Positions 58,301 to 64,000 of a DNA stretch of 64,000 nucleotides are shown here, in pieces (the first letter of the stretch is position 1; every line of letters starts with the position of its first letter). The position numbers and the translations under genes were made by a program. The notes under the pieces are model-generated. The model did no database searches. It worked only from the letters and a program-made list of their open reading frames with translations, and was not told the DNA's origin. The DNA is taken from NCBI GenBank assembly GCA_024195265.1, contig JAJLRJ010000004.1:4320659-4384658 (forward strand), given 5' to 3'. The stretch is from Dendrophyllia cribrosa (Eukaryota > Cnidaria > Anthozoa > Scleractinia > Dendrophylliidae).

Positions 58301-61300
58301 ATTTGAGCGAGACCGAACAGCGTCATGCGATCTTATTATGCGCCTGCCACTTCTACGACTTGGTCTGGAAAAACTATTTGCCCCAATTCAGAAGCCGCAT
58401 GGCTTCCAGACATCGGCAAACTGAAAAACTAAGGGTGCAAATGGTTAAAGCACTCCCATCAGTTTATGAATCATCTATACTTCTCACAGCGCAATTGGTA
58501 ATAGTGCTTAAGTTTGGAGAGTTGATTTTTACAGGAAAATAATCACAGTCATTATGTTAGACGTTATATATCAAACATGAGACACAGTGTTTCATCAGAT
58601 TTCCGAACACCGCGAAGTGGGTTGAAAAACGAGGCGCAGCCGAGTTTTTTTCTAACCCACTTCGCGGTGTTTGGAAATCTGATGAAATACTATGTCGAAT
58701 GTTTAATACTACTTCTCAAACAAAACGATTTTAGAAGGAGAAATTAAGGATGCAAAAATGAGGAGTGTTTTAACTGATTTCCAAACACTCATTAAACATT
58801 AATTTCCTTTGTATTTTCGTCATGAAGTATTAATGAGTTTGAGAATGTTTGTTGATATCTTGAAAATAATTAAGATTCTAATTGACCAGTCTTGAAATGC
58901 TTAATATGTTTCTATTATGCCGTAGGGACTAAATATGATGACAGTAAGAAGATGTGGCTTCTCATTGCCATAGCAGCCGGAGGCACCGTGTTTATTCTCG
59001 TCATCATCGTTATTGTCATAATGGTGAGAACGAAGCGAAGGTAAGCAATGTTCATGCACAGTAGAACTCTGCTTTACTCAGTGCCAACTCGCTAATACGG
59101 CCGCCTCTACAGTAACTGCGGCAAAGGAAGGACTTGTATTCAGGTTACCCCACCAGCCACTCGACAATAGCTGTCTCATGGTCAAGCCCAAATCATACCG
59201 TCCAGAAGGACGTCGGACACCTTATTGAGACTTATATAACGGAGTAACTGGTTAGCTTTCAGTTGAGGTTGAGGGTAGCAACTTATATAGTTAAATTTAG
59301 GCCTAAACAACCCGAGAAGCTAGGTGGTACAGTGGTACGGTAGGCTATGTAAGCCTAAGCCTAGCTGAGGTCACAGGTTCAATCCTGAGTGGGGATTTTA
59401 GATTTTCTTTTTTACACTTAAACATTTATTGAAAATAAAATTCTAAGTGTCGACATTACGTTATACAAGTCTTAATAAGCGTCCGACGTCCTTCTGGACG
59501 GTATGATTTAGGCACAACCCTGTCTCATTTAATTAGTTAGTTAGTTAGTCCTCTTCATCCCGTGCGGGACATAATAATAACATAATAATAAACAATAAAA
59601 GGTTCTTAAAAACGCATCTAACATCAGTCTCGAAATGCTTTTTACAAATATTGAATATAACCAGGGATATATACTGTGATAAATCGAGAAATAATACTAC
59701 TGCAACAGCCAATGCTTAAATAGCACACGGGAATTCAGCGATTCTTTTCATCCCAGGACTTCATTTCTTTCCTTTTCTGCCATACAACAGCTGATCGTAG
59801 GCCTAGTTTTAATTAAGTGGTTAGGGTCAAGTTAGGATTAGGCTTTATTATAAAGTTAGCTTGCTGCTTGTAAAAGGAGTTCTTTCCGGGCTGTTTCGAG
59901 TTGTTTCGGGCTGTTTCGAGTTGTTCCAGGCTGTTTCGAGTTGTTTCGGGATGTTCGGAGCAGTTCCGAGTTGCTACGGGCTCTCTTTTACCGCTATTAA
60001 TTTTCATATATCTTCTATTATTATTTCTTGCAGACAATTCAGGAAAAGAGCAAACACCTTCGAAGGTCAGTTTTTGTATTTTCCTCAAACTATCCTTCGA
60101 ATACGCACCTCATTCATGATCACTCATTCTTCTCGGCCGCTATGCGCGTGCTCGCGTAAACACCACTAGCGGTAGGAAGCGATAAGGCGTGGCTGTGTTC
60201 TCAGGCTGCATCTCACGGGCTAATTGAAATTACCATAGGCTGTGCATGAGCAGTAATTCTGCTCGCTATGTTTTAGCTTTTGTGATTTATATCTCAAGAG
60301 CGTTTGGTTTCTTTTTCTACAGCAACGGAACTATTCTCTAACCATGGTCTCTCGCAATACGTGGATCCCAGTAATTATGGCGACCCAATGGAAGCTGTCA
60401 AGACGTTTGCTGCTGAGGTTGACAGAAATCAAATCAAATTGGATTGTGCGGTCGGTGGAGGTATGTGCCAGAAATTCTTTAATTTTACTTTCAAAATAAA
60501 ATATTAAGTGTTATTATTTTAATCATACATGTATATCAATTCTGGAGGAAAGGCCTGTTTTTTTTTTTATGAAATCAAATCATCCTAAGAAGCCTCCACC
60601 CATTTTTGTTCATCACTTACTGTAGTTTGGAGATCTTACTCCGTTGATATCGGTTTGCGAAACGGTCGTTATGTTGCGAATTTTATGCATTTCCATCACC
60701 CTGATTTCATTGGCAAGTTAACTTGTTAACCGATTCGTTGGATTTTTTTTTATCTCTAGGCGAATTTGCTGAAGTTTTCAAGGGGTTGTACGATGGATCA
60801 ACTGTTGCAGTGAAGATTCTCAAGGTTAGTTAATAATTTTTTTTAAACATTCTTCGGGAGGAGGGACTTCCATATTAAAGTGACGGAGATGCTCGAAGCC
60901 TTAAAAAGTACATCTACCAGAATCTCATATGGGTGTGGTCTCTAGTATTTTTACCCCTGAGAGGTACAAAAACAACACATCGACAATCAGTTTTATACGA
61001 TTTTTATTGGCGATTAAGTTCTTATTGCACTGTGGTTTTGAAAGCGATGCCAGAGATCTCTACAACTGAGAAGTAATTTGAAAATGAACATTCTAAACGG
61101 TGCCAAAAACCTCATTTTCAACGGAGTATGGAATTTCGTCCAGAAATGTATATTAGCGGATAGCCGACTCGTCGATTTTACTGGTAAACAAGAAAACAGC
61201 TGATAAATTATTTGTTTTCTATTGTGTATCTACAGCAAGGTTCATCTGCGAAGAATAGAGATGACTTCATCTCCGAGGCATCCATCATGGGTCAGTTTCA

Positions 61301-63070
61301 ACACCCCAACGTCATCCAACTGACAGGCGTCGTAACAGTTAGTAAGTACAATGAGTTTTACGCATGCGATGTGCAAACGAAAAACTTGCGACATGAATTG
61401 TTTTGTGTCTACCAAACCCACCACTGAAGGAGACTCGACTCAGTTTTTTTTTCTTTTTTGCCATGGGGAGTATGTTTTAAAATTAATACTTCGCAGGAAG
61501 ACATGCTTTGATTGCTTTCATACTTTACCAAGTTTCTAAAATGTGATCAAAATGTTATGTGTTATTGGCTTCCAAGCGACAGCGGTTATTATAGCAACGC
61601 CAGCTGATTGCCCTTTGCTTTAAACAATGTCCGTCGTTTTTTTCTCAAAATCTAGTCAGACACTTCATAATGAAACTTTCAAATTGTGTAGTACTCACGT
61701 ATCAGCAGCAGACGAAGTTTCAAGAAATTTATATAAGACGGTTTTCGAGGAAATCAAAAATCATTTTAGGGATTGTTTTAGGCAAAACAGTAATAAAGCA
61801 AATAATTTGCATAAACACAATACTTCCAAAATGCCCTTACATATTACTTTAAAACAGCCAGCCGTTAAAATAATGATTTTCCTTTACTTTGCAATCATTA
61901 ACCGTATTTTCCACTTATCTTTGCAATCGTAAAAGCCGCGTCAAAAGTGTTTAATGTAAATTTCAGGTCGACCAATGATGATAGTCACAGAGTTCATGGA
62001 AGGAGGATCACTTGATAAATTCTTAAAGGTTGTTTTCGCTCAGTGAGGCAGATTAGTCGCTTTTTATTTGTCCTTGTATGATTTAATGTCCTTTTATCTG
62101 CAGAGCTAACGTGGACTCCCCAATCAGGCGGCGAGATGCGAATCTTTATGGGATTGGTCCTTTTTGTGGGGGGAGGGGGATGACATACCCCCATTTAGAA
62201 AGGGCTATGGTTACAAAATATAGGGACATTCAACATATAATCTAAGCCATTTTAGCCACAATAGCATTATCTCGATCGCTGCGGTTATGTCGTTAAAGAT
62301 TAGTTCAACTTTTAACTGGAAATTGGTAAAACTTATGGACTGATTAAAACTGTTCCCTGCCTTAGTTGGCCTTCCTTTTCATTCATGGCGCGAACACAAC
62401 TGATCTTTCAGAACGTTTTTTCGGACTGAAAGGACGGAGGGGAGGGGAGGGAAAATATTTGAGGCAACATAGTACCCCAACTAGTTTCGTTCACGTTATA
62501 ACCAGTTCTGGGGAATCTAAAAACATTACGCTAACTGTAATCCCCCTTGTTTAGAATCACGAGGGTAAACTGACTACCCTACAGCTTATTGGCATGGTCC
62601 GAGGAGTGACATCTGGAATGGTGTATCTTTCAGCTATCAATTTCATACATAGGGTAGGTACCTATTATATCAATCACTGTCACTGGTTACAAGTTGTAAT
62701 CACTTGTGTTTTTGTATTCACCCGATTGCAGAAACGTTGCCATAGAAAATAGAAAATACCAAATAGGAATTAATTATCTTAATGTTATTCGGAGAGGTAT
62801 TCAGTTCAGTTCCACAGATATTTCTTCCAAACAAATTTGTATCAAATAGATGAAGTAATATTTTTAGCTCAGGAATGAAAAGCGATTATTCAGATCAGCG
62901 CTATAATATTGTTTCGAAAAGCCAATTATGTTGAGCTAATATATTTTTCTGCCTTTCAGGATCTTGCGGCACGCAATATTTTGGTTGGCGAGAACATGAT
63001 TTGCAAAGTTTCGGACTTTGGTCTTTCAAGAGAGTTAGAGGACAATCCAGATTCCGAATATCAAACACAG
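40302..63070 (+). CDS. Eph: Gene B: Eph receptor tyrosine kinase, complete ectodomain to activation loop; 3' partial
   Basis: Fifteen exons code for 786 residues with no stop and matching phases throughout. Order: signal peptide (1-22), ephrin-binding domain (25-about 205) with the two family disulfide pairs C67/C191 and C106/C118, Cys-rich region (to 333), FN3 1 (334-450), FN3 2 (452-543), transmembrane helix (553-577), juxtamembrane segment with Y605 and Y611 in [10 protein letters not shown], and kinase with Lys657, Glu674, gatekeeper Thr703, HRD (748-750), DFG (768-770) and Y783. Exons: 40302-40374, 44083-44168, 45310-45991, 48281-48436, 56692-57045, 57467-57675, 58035-58104, 58926-59040, 60034-60065, 60323-60460, 60760-60824, 61236-61341, 61967-62028, 62555-62653, 62960-63070. 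Eph receptors bind membrane-tethered ephrins on neighbouring cells and control adhesion, repulsion and boundaries. The rest of the C-lobe and any SAM domain lie beyond the window. The third Gly of the Gly loop is Ala. Confidence 0.93.
42868..43065 (-). mobile_element. tRNA-derived SINE in gene B intron 1
   Basis: Minus strand: cagggatgttgcagtggtga then gagcacttgcttcccacc, with B-box-like ggttcaattc. The tail side reads cactctggttttcctccctcc. This is the widespread invertebrate SINE type whose plus strand reads ggaggaaaaccagagtgccc. The rest of intron 1 (40375-42867, 43066-43870) is AT-rich with no recognised features. Confidence 0.65.
43874..44006. mobile_element. Foldback MITE family M, copy 1
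   Basis: The ends gggtccagtttttcaaaatg and tcttttgaacaacttgggcc enclose tatccaccagataaatcact and gagtggatag units. Two more copies of the family are at 46918-47125 and 56214-56333. This copy ends 76 bases before gene B exon 2. Confidence 0.6.
44083..44168 (+). CDS. Eph: Gene B exon 2: N-terminal strand of ephrin-binding domain
   Basis: A small 86-bp exon, phase 1 to 0, acceptor gttataaacag, donor gtgagg. It encodes [19 protein letters not shown] then [10 protein letters not shown]. This matches the start of Eph ligand-binding domains (EVxLLD...GELGW...). It supplies exactly the phase needed between exon 1 (phase 1) and exon 3 (phase 0). It has no ATG and is too short to stand out as an ORF. 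Confidence 0.82.
44850..45135. mobile_element. MITE with repeated gcgtttatt..gaggg units
   Basis: Units gcggcgtttatttgagggca, gcgtttattcgagggcggca and gcttattcaagggtggcgtt occur in one orientation, and tcctcgaataaatgccgcaa in the other. It fills the second half of the intron before exon 3. Confidence 0.5.
45310..45991 (+). CDS. Eph: Gene B exon 3: ephrin-binding domain and start of Cys-rich region
   Basis: A 682-bp exon, phase 0 to 1, acceptor tgtattttcag, donor gtacac. It encodes [17 protein letters not shown] (family RTYQVCNV..NNWL), the Cys pair MRC...[27 protein letters not shown] (family FYLAFQDVGACIALVSV), and then [19 protein letters not shown] and [15 protein letters not shown], the start of the Cys-rich region. 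At least six N-glycosylation sequons are present. This is the strongest single diagnostic of an Eph receptor here. Confidence 0.95.
46918..47125. mobile_element. Foldback MITE family M, copy 2
   Basis: The ends gccccagttgttcaagaggt and ccttttgaacaaccggagtt match copies 1 and 3. The interior repeats ttatccactggatagtgatttatcc, with an internal duplication. The remainder of the intron (45992-48280) shows a poly-C/poly-A low-complexity stretch near 46590 but no gene. Confidence 0.65.
48281..48436 (+). CDS. Eph: Gene B exon 4: Cys-rich region, second half
   Basis: A 156-bp exon, phase 1 to 1, acceptor ccttacgtag, donor gtaggg. It encodes [20 protein letters not shown], then C.C and GHFRA, ending DNCTG. 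The spacing equals that of the Eph region CxxGYYK...CxxCPxxS...CxCxxGFFRA. It joins directly to FN3 1, after an 8.3-kb intron full of mobile elements. Confidence 0.92.
48888..50284. mobile_element. MULE-like TIR element, perfect 9-bp target duplication
   Basis: This 1397-bp element has ends gggtgtctgtaatacgcgga and its near-complement to acagacaccc. Long subterminal arms are built from ggatggc and aatgcggat units. Direct repeats TATCGGGTC lie immediately outside both ends (48879-48887, 50285-50293). A 9-bp duplication is typical of Mutator-like elements. There is no transposase. A poly-G-headed insertion (from 49507) sits inside. Confidence 0.75.
51360..52290. repeat. Diverged tandem repeats in gene B intron 4
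   Basis: Two copies of a block with cgtgaaaatgttgaactttgtcct lie at about 51370-51470 and 51590-51690. Three copies of a block of the type gtttaaataatattagttcc..gacttttctggttgacatt start near 51695, 51925 and 52165, spaced about 235 bases. No coding capacity. 50765-51360 and 52290-53680 hold nothing else that I can name. Confidence 0.5.
53686..54098. mobile_element. Foldback MITE, 413-bp near-palindrome
   Basis: The ends cacaggcagcccaagcgtaa and ttgggctgcctgtg, with almost the entire length complementary (caaattacagattcg, tattacacaataaagtcttttta, ttgtcccttggtgtgtc), fold around a short centre at about 53895-53905. No ORF. Confidence 0.8.
54529..54655. repeat. Hairpin element with gcgcagcgaacgagtgag motifs
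   Basis: The ends gggcagtgcgcgcgtacg and gtacaaagcactgccc, and the inner stem tatcagaaatc/gatttctgata, form a hairpin of about 127 bp. The loop carries repeated gaacgagtgag. Confidence 0.6.
54854..55414. mobile_element. Foldback MITE, 561-bp near-palindrome
   Basis: The ends aaagtgcccctgtgatcaaa and tttgatcacaggggcacttt are exact complements. The arms of about 250 bp include ttacggccgccattaatcaa and ttccaaggcttgg, and meet near 55100-55160. Several short ORFs in it are shadows read twice. Confidence 0.85.
56214..56333. mobile_element. Foldback MITE family M, copy 3
   Basis: The interior has gttctatccgcgggatagtg, atttatccggtggatagcgc and cttttgaacagccgggtc, matching copies 1 and 2. It lies 360 bases before gene B exon 5. 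Confidence 0.6.
56692..57045 (+). CDS. Eph: Gene B exon 5: FN3 domain 1
   Basis: A 354-bp exon, phase 1 to 1, acceptor ttcctctag, donor gtataa. It starts [11 protein letters not shown] and has VSLSWAHP, a Cys cluster ([20 protein letters not shown]) and [16 protein letters not shown]. The Cys cluster between strands C and E is the mark of the first FN3 domain in Eph receptors. Confidence 0.93.
57467..57675 (+). CDS. Eph: Gene B exon 6: FN3 domain 2, first part
   Basis: A 209-bp exon, phase 1 to 0, acceptor ctttttccag, donor gtgcgt. It encodes [20 protein letters not shown], then [18 protein letters not shown] and ends AEYEFV. The strand pattern is that of the second, membrane-proximal FN3 domain. 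Confidence 0.9.
58035..58104 (+). CDS. Eph: Gene B exon 7: FN3 domain 2, last strands
   Basis: A 70-bp exon, phase 0 to 1, acceptor ctcttttag, donor gtatac. It encodes [20 protein letters not shown], the F-G strands of the FN3 domain, then SGI. Confidence 0.9.
58570..58705. repeat. Hairpin MITE in gene B intron 7
   Basis: Arms tcatcagatttccgaacacc and ggtgtttggaaatctgatga continue through gcgaagtgggtt/aacccacttcgc. The loop gaaaaacgaggcgcagccga is similar in style to the elements at 13400-13525 and 54529-54655. Confidence 0.7.
58926..59040 (+). CDS. Eph: Gene B exon 8: transmembrane helix
   Basis: A 115-bp exon, phase 1 to 2, donor gtaagc. It encodes a polar linker (GTKYDDSKK), then a hydrophobic helix from [11 protein letters not shown] to VIVIMV, followed by the basic RTKRR stop-transfer sequence. 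Confidence 0.93.
59186..59511. mobile_element. Inverted-repeat element enclosing a tRNA-like sequence
   Basis: The left arm aaatcataccgtccagaagg (59190-) and the right arm ccttctggacggtatgattt (to about 59511), with acgtcggac/gtccgacgt inside, form the ends. Between the arms lies a plus-strand tRNA-like stretch. Both flank nothing coding; it sits in the intron between the transmembrane and juxtamembrane exons of gene B. Confidence 0.6.
59325..59425 (+). mobile_element. tRNA-like (SINE-type) sequence
   Basis: gctaggtggtacagtggtac has an A-box-like tggtacagtgg, and caggttcaatcctg contains a near-perfect B box (ggttcaatcc) about 50 bases on. The 5' and 3' ends do not fold into an obvious acceptor stem, so it is a SINE head or tRNA relic rather than a functional tRNA gene. 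Confidence 0.5.
59880..59985. repeat. 20-bp minisatellite
   Basis: Units of gggctgtttcgagttgtttc repeat about five times with drift. It lies about 50 bases before the gene B juxtamembrane micro-exon. Confidence 0.7.
60034..60065 (+). CDS. Eph: Gene B exon 9: juxtamembrane micro-exon
   Basis: A 32-bp exon, phase 2 to 1, acceptor tatttcttgcag, donor gtcagt. It encodes [11 protein letters not shown]. It is needed to carry the phase from the transmembrane exon to the next juxtamembrane exon. A 20-bp minisatellite lies 60 bp upstream in the intron. Confidence 0.82.
60323..60460 (+). CDS. Eph: Gene B exon 10: Eph juxtamembrane signature
   Basis: A 138-bp exon, phase 1 to 1, acceptor tttttctacag, donor gtatgt. 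It encodes [20 protein letters not shown] then [10 protein letters not shown]. Eph receptors share YVDPxTYEDPxxAVxEFAxEID; its two tyrosines (here Y605 and Y611) autophosphorylate, relieve juxtamembrane inhibition and dock SH2 proteins. The exon ends in VGG, the start of the Gly loop. Confidence 0.94.
60760..60824 (+). CDS. Eph: Gene B exon 11: kinase Gly loop and catalytic Lys
   Basis: A 65-bp exon, phase 1 to 0, acceptor tatctctag, donor gttagt. It encodes [20 protein letters not shown] with Lys657 in VAVK. With the preceding exon the Gly loop is GGGEFA, where Eph kinases normally have GAGEFG; the third glycine is Ala642. Confidence 0.9.
61236..61341 (+). CDS. Eph: Gene B exon 12: kinase alpha-C
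   Basis: A 106-bp exon, phase 0 to 1, acceptor gtatctacag, donor gtaagt. It encodes [20 protein letters not shown] and LTGVVTV. The Eph family has [26 protein letters not shown], so this is close to diagnostic. Glu674 is the alpha-C glutamate. Confidence 0.94.
61967..62028 (+). CDS. Eph: Gene B exon 13: kinase hinge
   Basis: A 62-bp exon, phase 1 to 0, acceptor aaatttcag, donor gttgtt. It encodes [20 protein letters not shown] then K. The Eph family has SKPVMIVTEYMENGSLDxFL. The gatekeeper is Thr703. Confidence 0.94.
62555..62653 (+). CDS. Eph: Gene B exon 14: kinase alpha-E
   Basis: A 99-bp exon, phase 0 to 0, acceptor cttgtttag, donor gtaggt. It encodes [20 protein letters not shown] then AINFIHR. 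The exon breaks between R and D of the HRD motif, at the same residue where the next exon resumes with DLAARN. Confidence 0.93.
62960..63070 (+). CDS. Eph: Gene B exon 15: catalytic loop, DFG and activation loop
   Basis: A 111-bp exon, phase 0 to 0, acceptor gcctttcag, donor gtactg. It encodes [34 protein letters not shown] and QTQ. Eph kinases have the same [20 protein letters not shown]; Y783 is the activation-loop tyrosine. The next expected exon (IPIRWTAPEA) was not found before the window ends. Confidence 0.94.
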
Positions 63071-63269
63071 GTACTGATAAAAACTCTTATCCTCGTCATT
63101 TGCTACAAGTTCAGAGCAAAACACGTATGTGTTGAAGCATGCGATCATAACTTAATATGAATAATAGAAAGATACAAAATGCAAGCAGTGGCATGTCCAC
63201 AAAGGGGTTTTCCACCCACTGTTTCTTGATTGAACTGGAATAACCCAATTTTTTGTCGCCTGCTTTGTG

Positions 63270-63470
63270 ACCTGGCCTTTGAGGGGAAGTGAGGCTGACG
63301 TTAAACATGCTTTAATACAAACCTTCCTGCTTGTCATATGTCGAATCATGTTGTGCTAATTGCTAACTAGTTTTTGTTAAACACGATTTACATATGAAAA
63401 GCAGGTAGGTTTGTATCAAAACAAAGTCAGCTCCAACCTCACTTTCACTCAAAGGCCAAAGCGCCAAGCA
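63270..63470. repeat. Foldback repeat in last intron of window
   Basis: gacctggcctttgaggggaa, tacaaaccttcctgctt and catatgt (63270-63342) pair with acatatgaaaagcaggtagg, tttgta and ctcaaaggccaaag (63390-63460). The remaining 63600-64000 shows no Eph kinase exon. Confidence 0.5.
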
Positions 63471-63504
63471 CACAACTGTAAAATGGTCTATTTTCAAGTT
63501 TTGG

Positions 63505-63600
63505 ATGAAAATGGGAGAACTTAGATGATAAACCCCTCGGTAGATTCCAGTTCACAAAGGTGGAAGACGAGCGCTCTCTCCACTGCGCCATCCCTTCTTA
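63505..63600 (-). mobile_element. tRNA-derived SINE head
   Basis: Minus strand: agaagggatggcgcagtgga then gagagcgctcgtcttccacc, an A-box-like tggcgcagtgg with the typical coral SINE continuation, and a B-box-like segment gtgaactggaatc. It is close to the SINE at 42868-43065 in type. Confidence 0.55.
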
Positions 63601-64000
63601 CTCAAATTTAAAGTGCACATGATGTGAAATTTCACCACCGTTTTGTTTTAGGGTTTTGTGTTTTTTTTATATCACCTTTATTTCATTTTCAGTCGTTTTA
63701 CTCTTTTGCGCGAAGTTGATCCACTACTTTTATCGGTTTGAAAACTCCCGTCGGGGCCTGAAACTTGCGATATTTTGAGCGCGGCCAAAAACGTATCAGT
63801 GACGAACCCGAGGCTAAAATACTCGTCGCTTTCAGTCACATTCAATCGAAATAATCCTTCCACAAGTTGCCTAAACTCCACTGTAAAACGAGTGACGCGC
63901 TCAGTTGTAAACACACTAATGACGTCACTAGAACCCAGATCCTTGTCTAATGCCCAACTTGCGTCGCATGTTAAAATAGGTACCCGCCACTTAAAGTGAC

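Noticed and set aside
59325..59425. Functional tRNA gene
   Set aside because: A- and B-box matches are present, but no clean cloverleaf or acceptor stem could be built by eye. A SINE or tRNA relic is more likely.

Overview
This is eukaryotic genomic DNA, AT-rich and intron-rich, most likely from an anthozoan cnidarian such as a stony coral. The grounds are phase-consistent GT-AG exons of animal receptor tyrosine kinases (RTKs), a cnidarian-like load of foldback MITEs, tRNA-derived SINEs and a fragment of a coral-type non-LTR retrotransposon. No bacterial, viral or CRISPR features were seen. The species assignment is inference.

Two RTK genes lie head to tail on the + strand. Gene A (6635-24642, 5' end outside the window or undetected) has 14 exons: an Eph-type fibronectin III (FN3) domain with extra cysteines, a second FN3 split over two exons, a transmembrane exon, a short juxtamembrane exon, eight exons of a tyrosine kinase that looks FGFR/Cad96Ca-like rather than Eph-like, and a small last exon with two YVN motifs and the stop. 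One base is missing in the kinase hinge exon (about 17997-18000), so the gene is a recent pseudogene, an allele with a lesion, or carries a sequence error. Gene B (40302 to beyond 63070, 3' end outside the window) is a genuine Eph receptor: signal peptide, ephrin-binding domain, Cys-rich region, two FN3 domains, transmembrane helix, the Eph juxtamembrane signature with two tyrosines, and the kinase up to the activation loop, in 15 exons coding for 786 residues.

From the first FN3 exon through the short juxtamembrane exon, the two genes have identical intron phases (1-1, 1-0, 0-1, 1-2, 2-1). After that point the kinase exons are organised differently. This suggests that gene A joins an Eph-like ectodomain to a kinase of another RTK family through a phase-1 intron.

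Region by region: 1-6634 holds repeats (a long diverged inverted repeat, a satellite array, a 21-bp minisatellite and a foldback element). 6635-24642 is gene A with introns carrying a piggyBac-like MITE in two inverted copies, a degraded TE ORF, a SINE, a long-IR MITE, a LINE 3' end and a hAT remnant nested in a Harbinger-like element. 24643-40301 is intergenic, with a Tigger/pogo-like MITE, a 1-kb TIR element, a diverged duplication and a SINE. 40302-64000 is gene B, whose introns hold SINEs, three copies of one foldback MITE, a MULE-like element with a perfect 9-bp target duplication and two large palindromes.

Both products would sit in the plasma membrane. Gene B should bind ephrins and signal by autophosphorylation. 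Gene A, if translated, would be an FN3 receptor kinase with a Grb2-type docking tail.
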